64,000 nt of DNA from Acanthosoma haemorrhoidale (GCA_930367205.1 OV884009.1:84403189-84467188); one strand, 5' to 3'. Positions 10,804-23,296 are shown, numbered from the stretch's first letter. The notes: a model not told the origin generated them from the sequence alone. Numbers and translations are program-made.

Positions 10804-11600
10804 AACCCTGTCAACAGCTTGCGCTAAGACCAGAAAGGCAGCAGTGCAATACTGTTTGGTTTCAAGGGCTGAGGAATTGTGATCAACAACGCGATAGCCT
10901 TGTTTAGCAGTGGAATGTCGTTGAAGGAAACCTAACTGCTGTGTGAGAAAAAGGTTTTTGGATTCAACAATTGAAAGTAGACGTTTTAATAGGAGTTTTT
11001 CAAATATTTTTGAGAGGATAGGAAGTAGGCTAATTGGACAGTGAGATGAGGCGTCGTTGGGTGGTTTTCCGGGTAAAGTGAATAGGACAATAATGGAATG
11101 TTTTCAGAGGAGAGGAAAGTTTATCGTTCGGATAATGCAATTGTAAAGGTAGATTAGGAAGATTATGGCATTAGGAGGAAGTTGTTTAAATTTAAGGAGT
11201 AAATAGATCATATCCAGGGGATTTTTGTTAAGGTAAGTATTTCGAAAGGTATTTGACCTCAGAGGGGTCAACGGTTTTTGGTGGAAGTGAGAGAGGTATA
11301 GGTGAAGTGAGAAAATCTTCCACAGTTGTGCTATGAGTATGGTTTTGATGAGAAGGGTGAGGTGTGAAAATACAGGAAATATGCAGAGCGAATTCTTCCG
11401 ACCTATCCCCATTCGAAGCCGTTCAGCCGTTCAGACCCATCATCACGACGGAGTGGGTTTGAAACAGGATGATATTTTAGGATTTTTTTTAGTTGCATTC
11501 CACAGGGAGTTATCAAGAGTTTCAAGTAGCTTCTCGTTTATCCTCAGGAGACTGAGCAGCGGGCCAAAGAGCAGGAGGTAGGCAAGCAAGCCTGATTGGC
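10803..11600 (-). mobile_element. Jockey-like LINE fragment (RT start and EN-RT linker)
   Basis: On the minus strand, 11100-10803 matches the RT start of the LINE at 13.65-16.2 kb (about 14885-15190) with scattered changes and a TGA in the WKHSIIV motif. 11625-11104 continues upstream with linker text (NSLWNATKKNPKISS, PLTPLRSNTFRNTYLNKNP, LPPNAIIFLIYLYN). The 13.65-kb copy lacks this linker, so this fragment shows what was deleted there. Both ends of the LINE are missing. The left edge abuts the outer Gypsy integrase and shares the phrase ACCCTGTCAA with the LINE at the join. Confidence 0.8.
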
Positions 11601-13650
11601 CAAAATGAATGACCTGCTGGTTCACTGAAATATATTACCCTTTTGTTGGTTGCTTCAGGGTATATATGCATTTGTAAAATCAAACTGCAATCCAGTTGAA
11701 TCTAATACCAGTTTTAGTTGTAAGATGGTCATTCTCTCAAGTATGCTGCGTCAATATTTGGGTATAATAATGAAAACAGTATACTGCATTACTAAAAAAA
11801 TTACAAGTCTGATGGTCAATTTATTAAAAGTAGAATATTATTAGCTCAGGATGTTTGTTTTCATTGAACAGATGGCAGAAGAATACCCTAGTCAAACATA
11901 AAAATAAACAACATTCTTTCGTCAGAAAACATCAATTTAAGGATGTTGACAATTGAAAATTAAACTTAAATTAAATAATTCTTATGAAAGAGCTAAAATC
12001 TAGTGATTTCGATGAAATCAATTTTGATGATTTAATAATACTGATTCTATTCCTTTTGTATATATGTATATAGTGTGAACATTGATTTGCATTTTGTTTA
12101 ATTATAATAAAACTGATAACTGAAACTGTCGTGTTTATCTGTCTATCCATTTTACTGTATAATTGTTACGGCACTAAAAAATTATACTTCCGAAAAAATA
12201 TTTAATTTAATTTGGAAAATTCCTGAATTTGATTTGGAAAATTCACAAATGAAACACGGTTACACTTTACCATTATGTTTACAATCTGTTTAAGTAAAAG
12301 AAATGAGAATTGTTTCTTGACAAAAAAAAACTCCAAATTGGGGGCCAACACAGGTGGCAAAAGCTCCAGGAACGCCACTGACGAACTAAAAGATGAAAAA
12401 CAAATCTGAAGAAGGGGTCAATACTATACAAGAAGGCATTATTGTTGATCAACAATTGGAAGTGAATCTAGATTTACAGGGTGGTATTGGCTTAAAACTG
12501 GGAAACTTGGGTACTTGTTAATTATAGCTTCCCACCCCTGCCAGCAGATAGAGTTACCCCCCCCCCTTATGTTGCTTTAATGTAATTACTGCGGACTGCT
12601 AGCTGGACCCAGCTAGTTCAGTGTTAGTAAATACTAGAAGAATAGCTAAATTTAGATCCGGGTTAGTTATTTTTATTTTTTTTTTTTATTTGGAACCCTT
12701 TAAGTTTAACGAACAGCATAAACAATTAGTAGAATTTTTCTTCAGTTCATGCTTTGGCGTTGAAACACCAAAAACGAACGGATTGTTTCTTACCCCTAAA
12801 CCAGACACGAAGATTATTCTGGCACTCTGCACACTCTATGAGGAGCGCAGGCCTTATCTTGATCCCCAAGTTTTAAGTTGAAATAAGCGAAGTATACATT
12901 CTTTACAAATTCACTTATATTTCTTTGATGCTTCATAATTGTATACTCACCACAAATAAAACGAAAATTGTTAGGAGAAATAAAACAACTTCTTGGAGAC
13001 ATAGTTATGAATAAATGAGAAAATTGACACAGTCATGTTTAGATCCAGATTGCAAAATGAGAGAGACGTCAAACTAAGAACTTTTAAGCTTCTTTCATGT
13101 TAAATCATGATCAAACGTGACGATAATGCTAGTTATGCTCATTCCTAATACTTCATGAAGCACGTTTGGGCATGATTAACCTTATAAGCTAGGTTGCCTA
13201 GGATTTCAAAAAATTTAAATAAACCTGTTAAAACGTACATAATTATTGTGGCTCTGTGAGTTTGCTCCTACCTCTCCCTCACTATGTGGTTATAGGGGAG
13301 AAGAGGGTAAATCAGCGTCCAAACGAGCTACTTAGAAATGATTTCAATTGTTTATTATTTTTTAGTGTTACCTACCCATTCTCCGGGACCTAATATATGT
13401 TTCTGGTTATTATTATTATATGTCTTAAGTTACGTGTCAGTGATATTTGGCACTGTCGCCAAGGGCCTAACCCAAAATGACACACGACAAAACGCAACAG
13501 AGCACGTGAGCTTTGAGAGCTATTAATTCACGGTGAAAAGATTTCAGCAGGTGATTAAAGTGAAGAGCTTTGGTCCCGATTATTCCATCAATGATCCAAA
13601 ACCAGAGCCACAAATTAATTCAATTAAAGTACTTGGAACTCATTATTATT
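11601..13650. other. AT-rich DNA, no gene recognised
   Basis: Only short chance-like frames are present. Bases 12330-12560 are slightly richer in G and C and end in a run of C, but I cannot assign them. No splice-framed exon could be supported. Confidence 0.4.
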
Positions 13651-13976
13651 ACAATATATATATATAATCCTTTATTGTGCTAAAATTACAATCTGCCTTT
13701 TATAAGGCAATAAGTAATTAAGATAATTGCTCTCATTCATACCATATTTACAGTTCATCATTCACTCGCTCATTCATACAATATTTACAGACAGCCCAGA
13801 GACCCCCCAAATCCACCGCGAAGAGAAAGCGGAGTCTTGGGAAGTCCCCCACGCTCCTCCGTCAGCCGCGTCACCGGATACTAGCCAGTGGAGGCTGACC
13901 AAGAGCGCGAGAGCCACAGACGCTCAGGACATGATTGGAGAAACTGGCCATTGCCAGGACTCCCACTGTCACGCGT
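13651..13976 (-). other. LINE 3' UTR and tail
   Basis: This non-coding end recurs at 23.5-23.8, 44.9-45.2, 46.6-46.9, 50.3-50.7 and 61.5-61.7 kb. Constant phrases include GTCCTGAGCGTCTGTGG, TGAATGAGCGAGTGAATG and GGCAGATTGTAATT, followed by AATAAAG. A conserved 3' UTR of this kind is probably what the element's own RT recognises (inference). A frame on the plus strand here is antisense and not a gene. Confidence 0.8.
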
Positions 13977-15203
13977 TTATAGCAGGTCACGAGGCCACTG
14001 CCGTTTCAGTCTCCGAGGAGGATTATAGGGATGAGTGGCGCAGTGCAATGACTGTGCTACAGGATTAGGGTGGTTGGAAAGGCTACTGTGGAATTTCATA
14101 AACTTGGAAGGGATGAGTTCTAGAATGTAGGGTATGTTAAGGTCGTTATGAAGGGTTTTGTTAATGACATAATAAGGGGCATTTACTATTGTTCTCAGGA
14201 CTTTTGATTGAAAGGATTGGATACGCTTGATGTTCGACTTTTTTGCTGTCCCCCATAGCTCTATTCCGTATGTCCAGATTGGTTTAAGTATAACTTTGTA
14301 GATTAGTAGTTTATTTTCTATTGAGAGATGGGATGTCCTTTGAAGTAGTCTGTACAGTTGTCCAAAGCGTCTGTTTAGTTCTTGTCTTTTTAGTCTCGTA
14401 TGTGGGTTCCAGGTCAGTCGTTTGTCAAGATGGAAGCCTAAGTACCGTACTGTCTCGGATACAGGGAGAGGAATAGAATTAAAATAAACTGGTGGACAAG
14501 ACTTGCGACAAAGGGTGAAGGTAATGTGGGAGCATTTTGCTTCATTAACTTTGATCCGCCATTGATTGCACCAATACTCGATCTCGTCAAGGTGTTTTTG
14601 AAGGTTATGGGATGCTATGACGGGGTCTGGGTGGGATGACAAGACTGCAGTGTCATCTGCAAATGTGGCCAAGAAGGTATTGGGAGTAAAGGGGACATCA
14701 GCGGTGTATAGGTTATAGAGGATGGGGCCCAGGACACTGCCCTGTGGAACTCCTGCACTTATGGGATAGTAGTTAGAGTATTCTAAACCACAGCGGACTT
14801 GGAAGAAGCGGTTTGAAAGGTAGGACTGTAGGATTAGGAAAAGGGTCTGTGGTAAATATCTTTTGAGCTTGTAGAGCAAACCTGCGTGCCAAACCCTGTC
14901 AAAAGCTTGAGCTATATCGAGAAAGGCAGCAGTGCAATACTGTTTGGTTTCAAGGGCTGAGGAGATGTGATCAACAACGCGAAGGCCTTGTTGAGCAGTG
15001 GAATGTCGTTGGCGGAAACCAAACTGGTGTGTGGGAAAAAGGTTTTTGGATTCAACAATTGGAAGTAGACGTTTTAGTAGGAGTTTCTCAAATATTTTTG
15101 AGAGGATAGGGAGTAGGCTAATTGGACGGTAAGATGAGGCTTCATTGGGTGGTTTACCGGGTTTGGCGAATAGGACAATAATGGAATGTTTCCAACCAGT
15201 CAA
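13977..15203 (-). CDS. LINE ORF2, reverse transcriptase part
   Basis: A 408-codon frame with the RT blocks of non-LTR elements in order: YRPISLLPILSKIFEKLL, HQFGFRQRHSTAQQGL, AAFLDIAQAFDRVWHAGL, AGVPQGSVLGPILYNLY, ATFADDTAVLS (catalytic FADD, about residue 179) and VRYLGFHLDKRLTW, then the thumb and C-terminal region ending RRLKRQWPRDLL. RT copies the element RNA at the nicked target. All catalytic motifs are present and the frame has no internal stop. It has lost its join to the endonuclease because the linker is deleted. Jockey is the closest clade by motif style, a judgement from memory of the family. Confidence 0.9.
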   Translation of the reverse strand: MTGWKHSIIVLFAKPGKPPNEASSYRPISLLPILSKIFEKLLLKRLLPIVESKNLFPTHQFGFRQRHSTAQQGLRVVDHISSALETKQYCTAAFLDIAQAFDRVWHAGLLYKLKRYLPQTLFLILQSYLSNRFFQVRCGLEYSNYYPISAGVPQGSVLGPILYNLYTADVPFTPNTFLATFADDTAVLSSHPDPVIASHNLQKHLDEIEYWCNQWRIKVNEAKCSHITFTLCRKSCPPVYFNSIPLPVSETVRYLGFHLDKRLTWNPHTRLKRQELNRRFGQLYRLLQRTSHLSIENKLLIYKVILKPIWTYGIELWGTAKKSNIKRIQSFQSKVLRTIVNAPYYVINKTLHNDLNIPYILELIPSKFMKFHSSLSNHPNPVAQSLHCATHPYNPPRRLKRQWPRDLL

Positions 15204-15921
15204 CTGGGCCCTTAATAAATGAAGGAGGAGGCAGTTTGTGAATTGGTCTTAGGGAAATGGTTAATAATAAAGGACTATGATCAGAGGAGAGGTCATCGAG
15301 GCGCGTGAGTGAATAGTTAAGTGTTCCTAAATTATTGTAAAAAAAGAAGTCAAGGAGATCAGGATTTCGGTTGAGATCAGATGGCCAATAGGTGGCTGTG
15401 TCAGGAGTGATAGTGGAGCAATGTTTCCGTGTGAGTGCAGACAGCAAAGCACGTCCTCGTGTATTAGTGGATCTTGACCCCCAGTGTTGGTGCTTCGCGT
15501 TAAAGTCCCCACCCACAAGGAAACGATGTCCTATGGAGTCTAGAAAGGAGATGAATTGGGAGTCGGAAATGGATTTATTGGGAGGGCAGTACACTGATGC
15601 TAGTGTAAGGGGAAAAGTGAAGGTGGTGATTGACACTGCAGTTGATTGAAGGAAATCATGTGCCACCAGAGGAACTATGTGGTGGGATATGGAGTTATGG
15701 ACAATGACAGCGGTACCTGCATGAGCTGTTCCATCTGGGTGATCAGTTCGATAAGTCTTGTACTGTCGAACAGTAAATGGTCGTTTACTCGTTAGTCTTG
15801 TTTCAGTAATGAGAGCTACGTCGATGTTTTTGTCGTGGAGTAGTGCTGTCAGTTCGTTAGTGTGGGTGCGAACACCATTCGCATTCCAAAGGAGAATGGA
15901 TAAGGAGTCGGAAGGATCCAC
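15154..15921 (-). CDS. LINE ORF2, apurinic-like endonuclease part
   Basis: A 255-codon frame starting MDPSDSLSILLWNANG. Endonuclease residues are visible: WNANGVRTHTNEL, LITETRLTS (Glu), YCPPNKS, VGGDFNAKHQHWGS (Asp, Asn, His) and LSSDHSPLLL (final Asp-His). The enzyme nicks target DNA to prime reverse transcription. The last 17 residues (from about VDWLETF) are out-of-frame RT sequence read across the deletion joint near 15200, so the original ORF2 has been cut by about the length of the linker. Confidence 0.88.
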   Translation of the reverse strand: MDPSDSLSILLWNANGVRTHTNELTALLHDKNIDVALITETRLTSKRPFTVRQYKTYRTDHPDGTAHAGTAVIVHNSISHHIVPLVAHDFLQSTAVSITTFTFPLTLASVYCPPNKSISDSQFISFLDSIGHRFLVGGDFNAKHQHWGSRSTNTRGRALLSALTRKHCSTITPDTATYWPSDLNRNPDLLDFFFYNNLGTLNYSLTRLDDLSSDHSPLLLTISLRPIHKLPPPSFIKGPVDWLETFHYCPIRQTR

Positions 15922-16217
15922 TTATGGATTTTGTTTAACGGGGATAAGGTAGGAGACAAGATTTGTAAGAAGGGAAATGAGAGGTGTAATTAGGGTTCTG
16001 AACTCTGTAAGGAATGAGGTTAATAGGCTAGTAAGATCCGAAGAACTTGAAGGTGGAGGAATATGCGAGATGTGTGGTTGAGGATGGGATTGAGCTTGAG
16101 GGTTAACGGGATGAATGGAATGCTGGGAAAGGTGATCTTGTGGACAGGGAGTGGGCGGTGCCTGTGACTGCTCTCTGTTACAAACGGCATCGGCAAAAGA
16201 GACAAAAGGCCTCAAAT
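15922..16217 (-). pseudogene. LINE ORF1, C-terminal remnant
   Basis: A Pro/Ser/His-rich tail (HPVNPQAQSHPQPHISHI, then SSSSDLTSLLTSFLTEF) matches the end of ORF1 at 47.8-47.95 kb and 25.2-25.4 kb. It stops at the 5' truncation of the element near 16217. Its stop codon lies directly before the ORF2 start, so the two frames are nearly adjacent, as in many Jockey elements. Confidence 0.75.
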
Positions 16218-17212
16218 TCATTATTATTAAAGAACTTATTACACAAAAATCATTACTAAATCCATAAAACAAGATTATGTAGCAGCAATAATAAATTAAT
16301 TATTTGAGATTCAAAAAAATAATTGTCCGTCATATTAAGTAGAATATCAAATTGAATATTTTTTCCTAACACTATTTACATTATGTTTTGTTTTCATAAA
16401 CTTTTATTGCATAAAGTAAATAAAACTTTCATTAACAACGTTAATTAACTTCAACTCATTTTGAGTTATTTTTAAAAGGATGATATTTCGCATGTTAGTT
16501 CCGTTTGATACCACGATGATGTGAGAAATGTAATTGTCCCAACGAAAAATAATAAATGGTCAATAACCAATTAACGTCATAACCAAACGTCATAAAGCTA
16601 TGCATTCGCAATTTTTTCCCCGACCCTAATTTCAAAATGCCTGATTATATTTGATCCCTACAAATAAAAGCAACTCCCTAGAAAATGATGAGGGGTCATT
16701 GATTATTTAATTGTCAGTTATCATTTAAAATTAAAAAACTGTATCATAATGATTAATGAAATGCAATGCGTTTCGACTTTATTAATTAGTCTATAATTAC
16801 TACCAAGTAATTGCGACCCTCATTGTTATTTGGTCAAAAAAAGAAATTCTTAATTATGCGCTGCATCACACTTAATTTTAATTTTGTAAAAAACAAAGTG
16901 TGGATAACCCAAAGAAATTATTATTATTCTTACAAATAATTAAGTTGCTGGGCTTAGAAAGCTATATTATTAACTGGCTTACTGTAGAGGTAAGGGTCAG
17001 ACACGCCACTCCACTAACTAGCAGGCCAAGTGGTTTACAACTTCTGACACAAAGCACAGATCACAGAGAAGTGTTCCTTTATAGTAGTTGCAGCCATGCT
17101 TCATGCTCATCCCCTCAAAGGGCCGGCCCATGCTCTCTTAGAAGAAGTAAGATTACACGGAAACTCATCTCCCCTCTACTGAAACCATTAGGATAAGAGG
17201 CCCCACTAATTA
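16218..17212. other. AT-rich DNA, old repeat, no gene
   Basis: 16600-16720 resembles 3040-3170 in sequence and spacing of short phrases and is probably a decayed dispersed repeat. Nothing else is recognised up to the mariner end at 17213. Confidence 0.4.
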
Positions 17213-18282
17213 CGAGGGTATACCCAAAAGAAACCGAACTATCTTTTTTAGAAAAACCCTATAATCTCCATCAAAGTACTCCCCATTGGAGTCAATATAA
17301 TTATCCAATATTTTACTAGGCTGTCTTTATTTCTCTGCGACTTTTATCAATTTATATTATGAATCTTTTGTTTGCGACGCCAGACAGTGCCTCCGTCGTT
17401 TTGGTCATACCATTTTTACCAGTCCTCCGACTGCCACACATCAGCCGTTTTCCTCCTCAGACTTTAGCGCAATATTTTCAGAATGGACGACTCCTCTCAC
17501 ATATGAAAAACAAATGAGCATTCCATTAATGTTTGATCTCACCTGACGAGCTTTTTTGGGGTGGTGACTTTGTAGTATTCCATTGGCTTCAGGATCGAAT
17601 CCATATCACCATTATTCGTGACGTGTGATGAACTTGGAAAAATATATTGGGTAATTTTTTTGGAACTCTTTCTTCAAACCACAGCATGCTTCCAAGCCAC
17701 CTTGTTTTCTGTCCAGTCAGCATTAGAAGAGTAAATTTTACAGCCACCCTTCTCATCTCCAAATATTCACTTAAAATTTGCTGAACTGAACTCCAAGTCA
17801 CTCCAAATTTCTCCACAACTTCTTCAAAGGTTTATCGCCTCTCTTCTTCTCTTCCAGGACGATTTAGCGATTTTTTTCGACATTCTCGTTTGTTTGGACT
17901 TTCAAAGAACGTCGAGAACGAGTTGATCGTAATGGAGCTTTTCCAATTTTAAAACAGCCAAACCACTCTATCACTTGAGTATTCCCATAACATCATCATT
18001 AGAGGCAGTTTTTAACATTTAAAGAGTTTCTATGCCAGTTTTCTCGAGCAGGAAGCAAAACTACACAGCCGTTCAAGAAAATCAGCCATCACAAAAACGA
18101 CGAGCGCGCAAAACAACTGTCACACAATAAATTAGCACAAGCAGATAGGAACCTTCTCCAGTGACAACATTTAGCATACTGACTGGTAAAAAGTTGCTTT
18201 CACTTTCCTATCGGCGATACTCTATACTAAAAAAACTCCACCACATACAACATCATTTCCGTTTCTTTTCGGTATCGGCTCG
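17213..18282 (-). mobile_element. Decayed mariner element with both inverted ends
   Basis: The left end (CGAGGGTATACCCAAAAG then AAACCGAAC) and the reverse complement of the right end (CGAGCCGATACCGAAAAG then AAACGGAAA) form imperfect inverted repeats of about 30 bp. Each is flanked by TA (17211-17212 and 18283-18284), the mariner target duplication. The 1.07-kb length is somewhat below the usual 1.3 kb, so internal deletions are likely. Confidence 0.85.
17245..18110 (-). pseudogene. Mariner transposase remnant
   Basis: Reading from about 18100 down, pieces of a mariner transposase appear in different frames: MADFLERLCSF, a helix-turn-helix region (FEEVVEKFGVTWSSVQQIL then RRVAVKF), the pre-catalytic TTPKKARQVRSNI and MLICFSYVRGVVH, and the end NGEYFDGDY. 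Stops and frameshifts are frequent, and the block with the second and third catalytic Asp (HDNA, SPDLAP) is not found. It is a dead copy. Confidence 0.75.
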
Positions 18283-18284
18283 TA

Positions 18285-21200
18285 TTACCTGGAAGGTCTT
18301 AGAAATGTAACAACACAACACTGCGTAAGCAATATGTATAAAGCATGTTCACAGAATTGTGTTATAGTTTGCCATTTTCTGTAGGTCTTCTGGACACAAT
18401 TTAAAGGAGCCTAGGCTCACTATAATCTGCTCCAGCCGTCACACATTACAGTACACTAGCAAAACTCTCCTCTTTATTGTCGCTACTTAGTATGTTGGTA
18501 GTAGGTTTTAAGGTAAATAACACAAACAGGCATGTATTTACGCTAAGAAGAGTAGTTTGTTTCAGGAAAAGTTTGACAGTTCATTAATGTCTCATACCTT
18601 GCGAAAGGTAGCACAATTTGGACTATGCCTCTCGTGTAAATAATTGTAAAAACAGTATATTTAAGTAATGAACGTGAATATTTTGCCACGTGTTTGCTCA
18701 CAATATAGCTTAAGTTTCTATCTTTGTGCTAGGGAGTGCTTGCTGTCGTCTAGAGTTAGTAGCAGTTTATATCTCTAGTAAAGAGTAGCGCTCGGAATAA
18801 CCTATACAAGTCTTGGACCATTTTTTTCTCAACACCATTAGATTTGGTTAGTTTTTACCAAGAAACAAACATACGTTTATAGCTACTACGCATAAGTTTG
18901 TTAGAATTCACCTATACAAGAACAGAGATCATTAAAAGCGAATAAATCATAGGGAGGTGGGTTAAATTACCATTGAGTTACAATCATTAACAAGTTTTTG
19001 TTTTCATCTTGACTTCATTCATCAGTATATTTGGTAGTGATTTGATCTGTAAGTTTATAGGTCGATCACTTTCACCACTACCTTACATTTAAAGTTAAGT
19101 ACATGCAGACATACAAAACTGAACTTCAGGATCATTACTATATTCTCTAGTGCTTTCTACTGTCTTACTGTACCACAGTCCCCAATCCAAATATATATTT
19201 TAGAGTTTCTTTAATTTAAATCATCCGTTCACCCACGTAACACTTTCTACCTTTACACTCTTTGGACTTGTATAATCCGGATCAGCTCACTTTGGCATTT
19301 GCCAAACATTTTCTTATCTCGTCTTCCACCTACTTGAATTAGTTTCTTATACTATTCAACATTCATACACCCTTCTATTTTTAAATTTTTCCTTCTCAGC
19401 TACACCTATTAATTCAATGATCTAAGTCTCCAGTATAATATTCATATCCAATAATCTGATTTGTGTTTCAACCTTTGTACTTTTATATTATATTACTATC
19501 GTATAGAAGTATACGACGATTATTAGCAAGTAAATATCTATCTTTGAAATATGTTTCAAATTGAGGGAGTGATATTACTCCGGCCGAGAAAAAAATATTA
19601 CAACCCTAGGAATATCCGATGAACAATTCGTGATCACAACGAAAACGGTTACAATAAATGTGAAATAACAGTTTTTAGGTCGTTGTTTGTGCAATGTACT
19701 TTCTTTTAATCGATGATCCTTAGTCGTATTTTAAATTTTTTTTCCTCTCGAGGCTACGCTTTTTGGGGGATCTTTTTGGATTCTGGAAGCGAAGTTCGCT
19801 CTCCCATATAGCCGAACGGAAGTGAATTTCAAAAATTCAATTATTTAAAAAAGAAATTAAATACTTAGTCCACTCTCACTTGACGCATCTACTAATCCCT
19901 GGGTCCCAGTCACTTAGTAATCGCTTTTTCAGGCGAGAAAAAAGACTCCAAATAAAAAATTTAAAAATTCTCCACCCGGTGCTGTTTGTTGCTGGTCAAT
20001 ATGGACTGTCGAAATTCGTCCGGCCAATCAATTCGTATCCTCTCTTTACTCTTCGATTTGGTTCTTTGATATTGTTTACTTTAAGACCTCAAATTACAAG
20101 CTGCCACCCTGTAATACTCATATATAGAATCCCATTGAGTAATGATTTTGATATGTGGCATATTCAATCAGCTCCAATTTCAAAAACTGCTCGTTCAGCG
20201 ACCGATTTTCCTAAAGAGTCATACAAATATTATGACGGGGAACTATTTGTTTAATGGTTTTCATTTCATACCCTTAATACATATTTAATATTAGTTTCAA
20301 ACACATATTATAGAAGAATAAAAAATTGCAATTATCTCTAACAAGAAAACAAAATCAGCGTACATTTTGGAAATTTAGCAAAACATTTAAGCTGAAACTA
20401 ATTCTACAGAGTGGTCAATTCATTTAGTTACAACGTGATGAGGGTATAATTAAAATCCCAGTTTTTTTTAAATTATCCACTGACCAGACTGGATCATTGC
20501 TTCAAAATATAAATCGGAATAGTGAAAATAATAAAACCACAGATAATGTTTTATTGTCAAAAGTATGATAGTTCGACGCCATTTGCCGAGTATATGTGGC
20601 TCCGAGTCATCGATTAAGAAATGAAAGTAACAAATTTATTAAAAAATAAAGAATAATTTGCATACTACTCTTGGTATGGTGTAACGATATTTAAGGTTTC
20701 GTCGTGTTTCATAAAGTGTTTTTCACAATGCCTGTCTGCTGAGTTGACTGCCGTTTATGCAGATATAGTAATGGTTTTAGGGTTTCGTTGGTTATTTTCT
20801 AAAACCTTCTCTAACTTTTATTCAAATACACTATTCACAAACGCTTTTTGCTTATCACATTTTTCTTCTTCAAACATTCAGCACTCGACAGCCGCTGCAG
20901 CACACGCTACTTCCTCGTCACAGTCCGATTCGTAAATTTGATGGATTTAGAACAACGAAACAAATAAAACTGAAGGGACGTCTGGTAAGGCCTGTTGAGG
21001 AGAAAGGGACTAGTTGTCTGTCAAACCAACGCGCATTGGGACCGATTCCCAATCCGGACAAGTTCAGAAGTCAGAGTACTGGGCATGATCCATCCGATCT
21101 GTTTGTTCATTCCCGTGGATCTGCCTTTTATGACTGTGCTTTTCTTGTAGGTGCCACAGACCTTACTTTCTTTTAATCTAATAATTCATAATCCTTTATT

Positions 21201-23296
21201 AGTTTAAATATTATTTATTATTTTTTTCTTCATTTATACGATTCATTCCCAACCAGTCCAATCTTTTATTCTCTAAGTAATAATCCTTATACTTTACCTT
21301 ATGTTTCTGGTGTTTAATATTTTTCTGTTGATTCCTTTTAATCCCCCTCATATTCACTTAGGCCTTATATTATTTATAGTCGAACTACAACAGTGACATT
21401 TATTTTATAATTTTTGTCAACTGGACACTGTTATCGTTTAAGTTTATTTATTACCTCAAAATAATCACATTTTTTCATTTCGCTACAGATTATAAAATGA
21501 CATCGAATAAGCAAGATGAGGGAAACGCTTTACCCATTCAAATTAGAGAAACTCATATCAGAAAATACATATTTTAATGATCTACCAAAAATTACAGTCA
21601 AGTTCTCTGTTTTCTCTCTCTATTTGTCGTGCCGTACATTCTCCTACTTAAGTGAAACCAGGAGGAAATTTGACTTTTGGAAGTACAAACAACAATTACT
21701 TTTCTGTTCCAATCGGGAACAAACAACTTCTTAGAACACCTGACAGGCCAAAGCGTTAAAGGCAAGCGAAGAAACTGCTTCCGTCAACGCTTGCCGCAAT
21801 CTCCTTCAGGAGAAGTTCCGTGAACAATATTCCGTCTAACATTATAATGACTTTACCTGTCGCTTAGCAGAGAACTTTACAACTGTACAGTAGGAAGTTT
21901 ATTAACCGAACATTCAATATCAGAAACGTCATATATGTATTTAAATAGCAATACCAAGAAGTACGTAATTTAACTTAACATGTTAAAACTGCATACTATG
22001 TATGATGTTAACAATTACACGTACACATGTAATAGTATACAATTTATGGTTTTTTAATATGATTTCTCTGTTAAAGTCAATAACTTCATAAAACTCAAAG
22101 CATTGTCCATTTATTGTATTTAAAAAGCCACTGCTAAAAAAATGCCATCACAATATAAGTGGCACGTAATAAAATAATAATTTTTAAAAAGAACATTTTA
22201 TTTTAAGTCTTTAAAAAAAATTATTTTGAGTGCTATATTAAAAAAAAAAAATAGAGTTACAAACCATTGTTATTTCACTCCTTGCTACAAACTCGGCTTA
22301 CATTTTTGGCCTGACGCAGACATAAGAAGGCTTGTCGAAACCTTGTCTGCTAAATTAATGGCTTTATAAACACAACATACATGGAATGTAACGCATCCTG
22401 TCAACTATTTCAAAACTCATCTAAATTCTGATATTATAAAATAAATACTGATGCTAATACCGGCTCAGATTGGCCTGTGGGGAGGAACTGGAAGTCTCGT
22501 TATGGTAAATGAAAAAAGATATATTTGAGTGTGTACTGAACAAATACTAACAGTTTTTAAAACAGTAATTGTATAAAAGAAGGTTTTCAGTAGAAAAGAA
22601 GGAATAAAACTATATGTTATCGGTAGGATTTTTAATGAATATTTTATACTTGCCTGTGTACACACTTTTCACGTCCGCACCATAACTAAATACATACAGA
22701 TCCCGGTTTCGGTTAAATAACTGGATAATTGACAGTAGAAAAATAAAGTTAATTAAATCAATAAAGGCAGTCTAAACATAAATACCTGCTGGTGTGTAAA
22801 TAAGAAACAGAAAGACGTTTTTTTTGATAAACCCCCTGAGATCTTTATATTTGAATATCATTATTTACCTTGAAACTCCTTCTGATTCACTTAAAATTCG
22901 CCTCCTGGATAAAAACGTCACCTGAAATATGATGCGATTTTTTTGCATGGAGTCGTGCTATGCATTATTTACAGGTGACAAATGGCGTCATTTCATTCTT
23001 CTTGAACAATTCTCCTTTACCTGCGTTGCAATAATTACAGTCAAGGTCTCCTGCATTTCAGTATTCCTTTGTTGAATAGAGATGGTGTCTCAGATGATTC
23101 TACCATAGCGTTAAGGAACTGGTCAAGACATATTTTAGACAGTAAATTTTTTAGAACTAACAATAAATACGATATTATTTAATACACCCTAGCCTAGTTA
23201 TTTACAATGTTGAAAAAGCAATTTTCAAGTCATTGGCTAAGAAATAAAATAAAGTATTTTACCAGAAAGGTCTTACAAAACCATTTTTTTTTTTTC
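18285..23296. other. AT-rich DNA, no gene recognised
   Basis: About 5 kb without a recognisable coding block. The longest open frame (19880-20254, 124 codons) has no domain, no codon preference and no nearby splice or start context that persuades me. Bases 20960-21130 are richer in G and C and could be a SINE or exon remnant. Confidence 0.4.

Larger units (their letters stand above)
13651..16217 (-). mobile_element. Jockey-like LINE, 5'-truncated and internally deleted
   Basis: On the minus strand this copy has the end of ORF1 (to 15922), the endonuclease (15921-15154), the RT (15203-13977), a 3' UTR and a short TA-rich tail after an AATAAAG signal at about 13672. It is truncated in ORF1 near 16217. 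The endonuclease and RT frames now overlap because the linker between them, present in the 10.8-11.6 kb fragment, has been deleted near 15200. This is the best preserved catalytic copy of the family in the window. Confidence 0.92.

Noticed and set aside
13727..14068. Plus-strand gene of 113 codons
   Set aside because: It is antisense to the LINE 3' UTR; similar frames appear in other copies of the UTR for the same reason.
19880..20254. Plus-strand 124-codon gene
   Set aside because: No domain, repeat partner, splice context or coding bias is visible; it is the longest frame of a 5-kb AT-rich stretch and may be chance.
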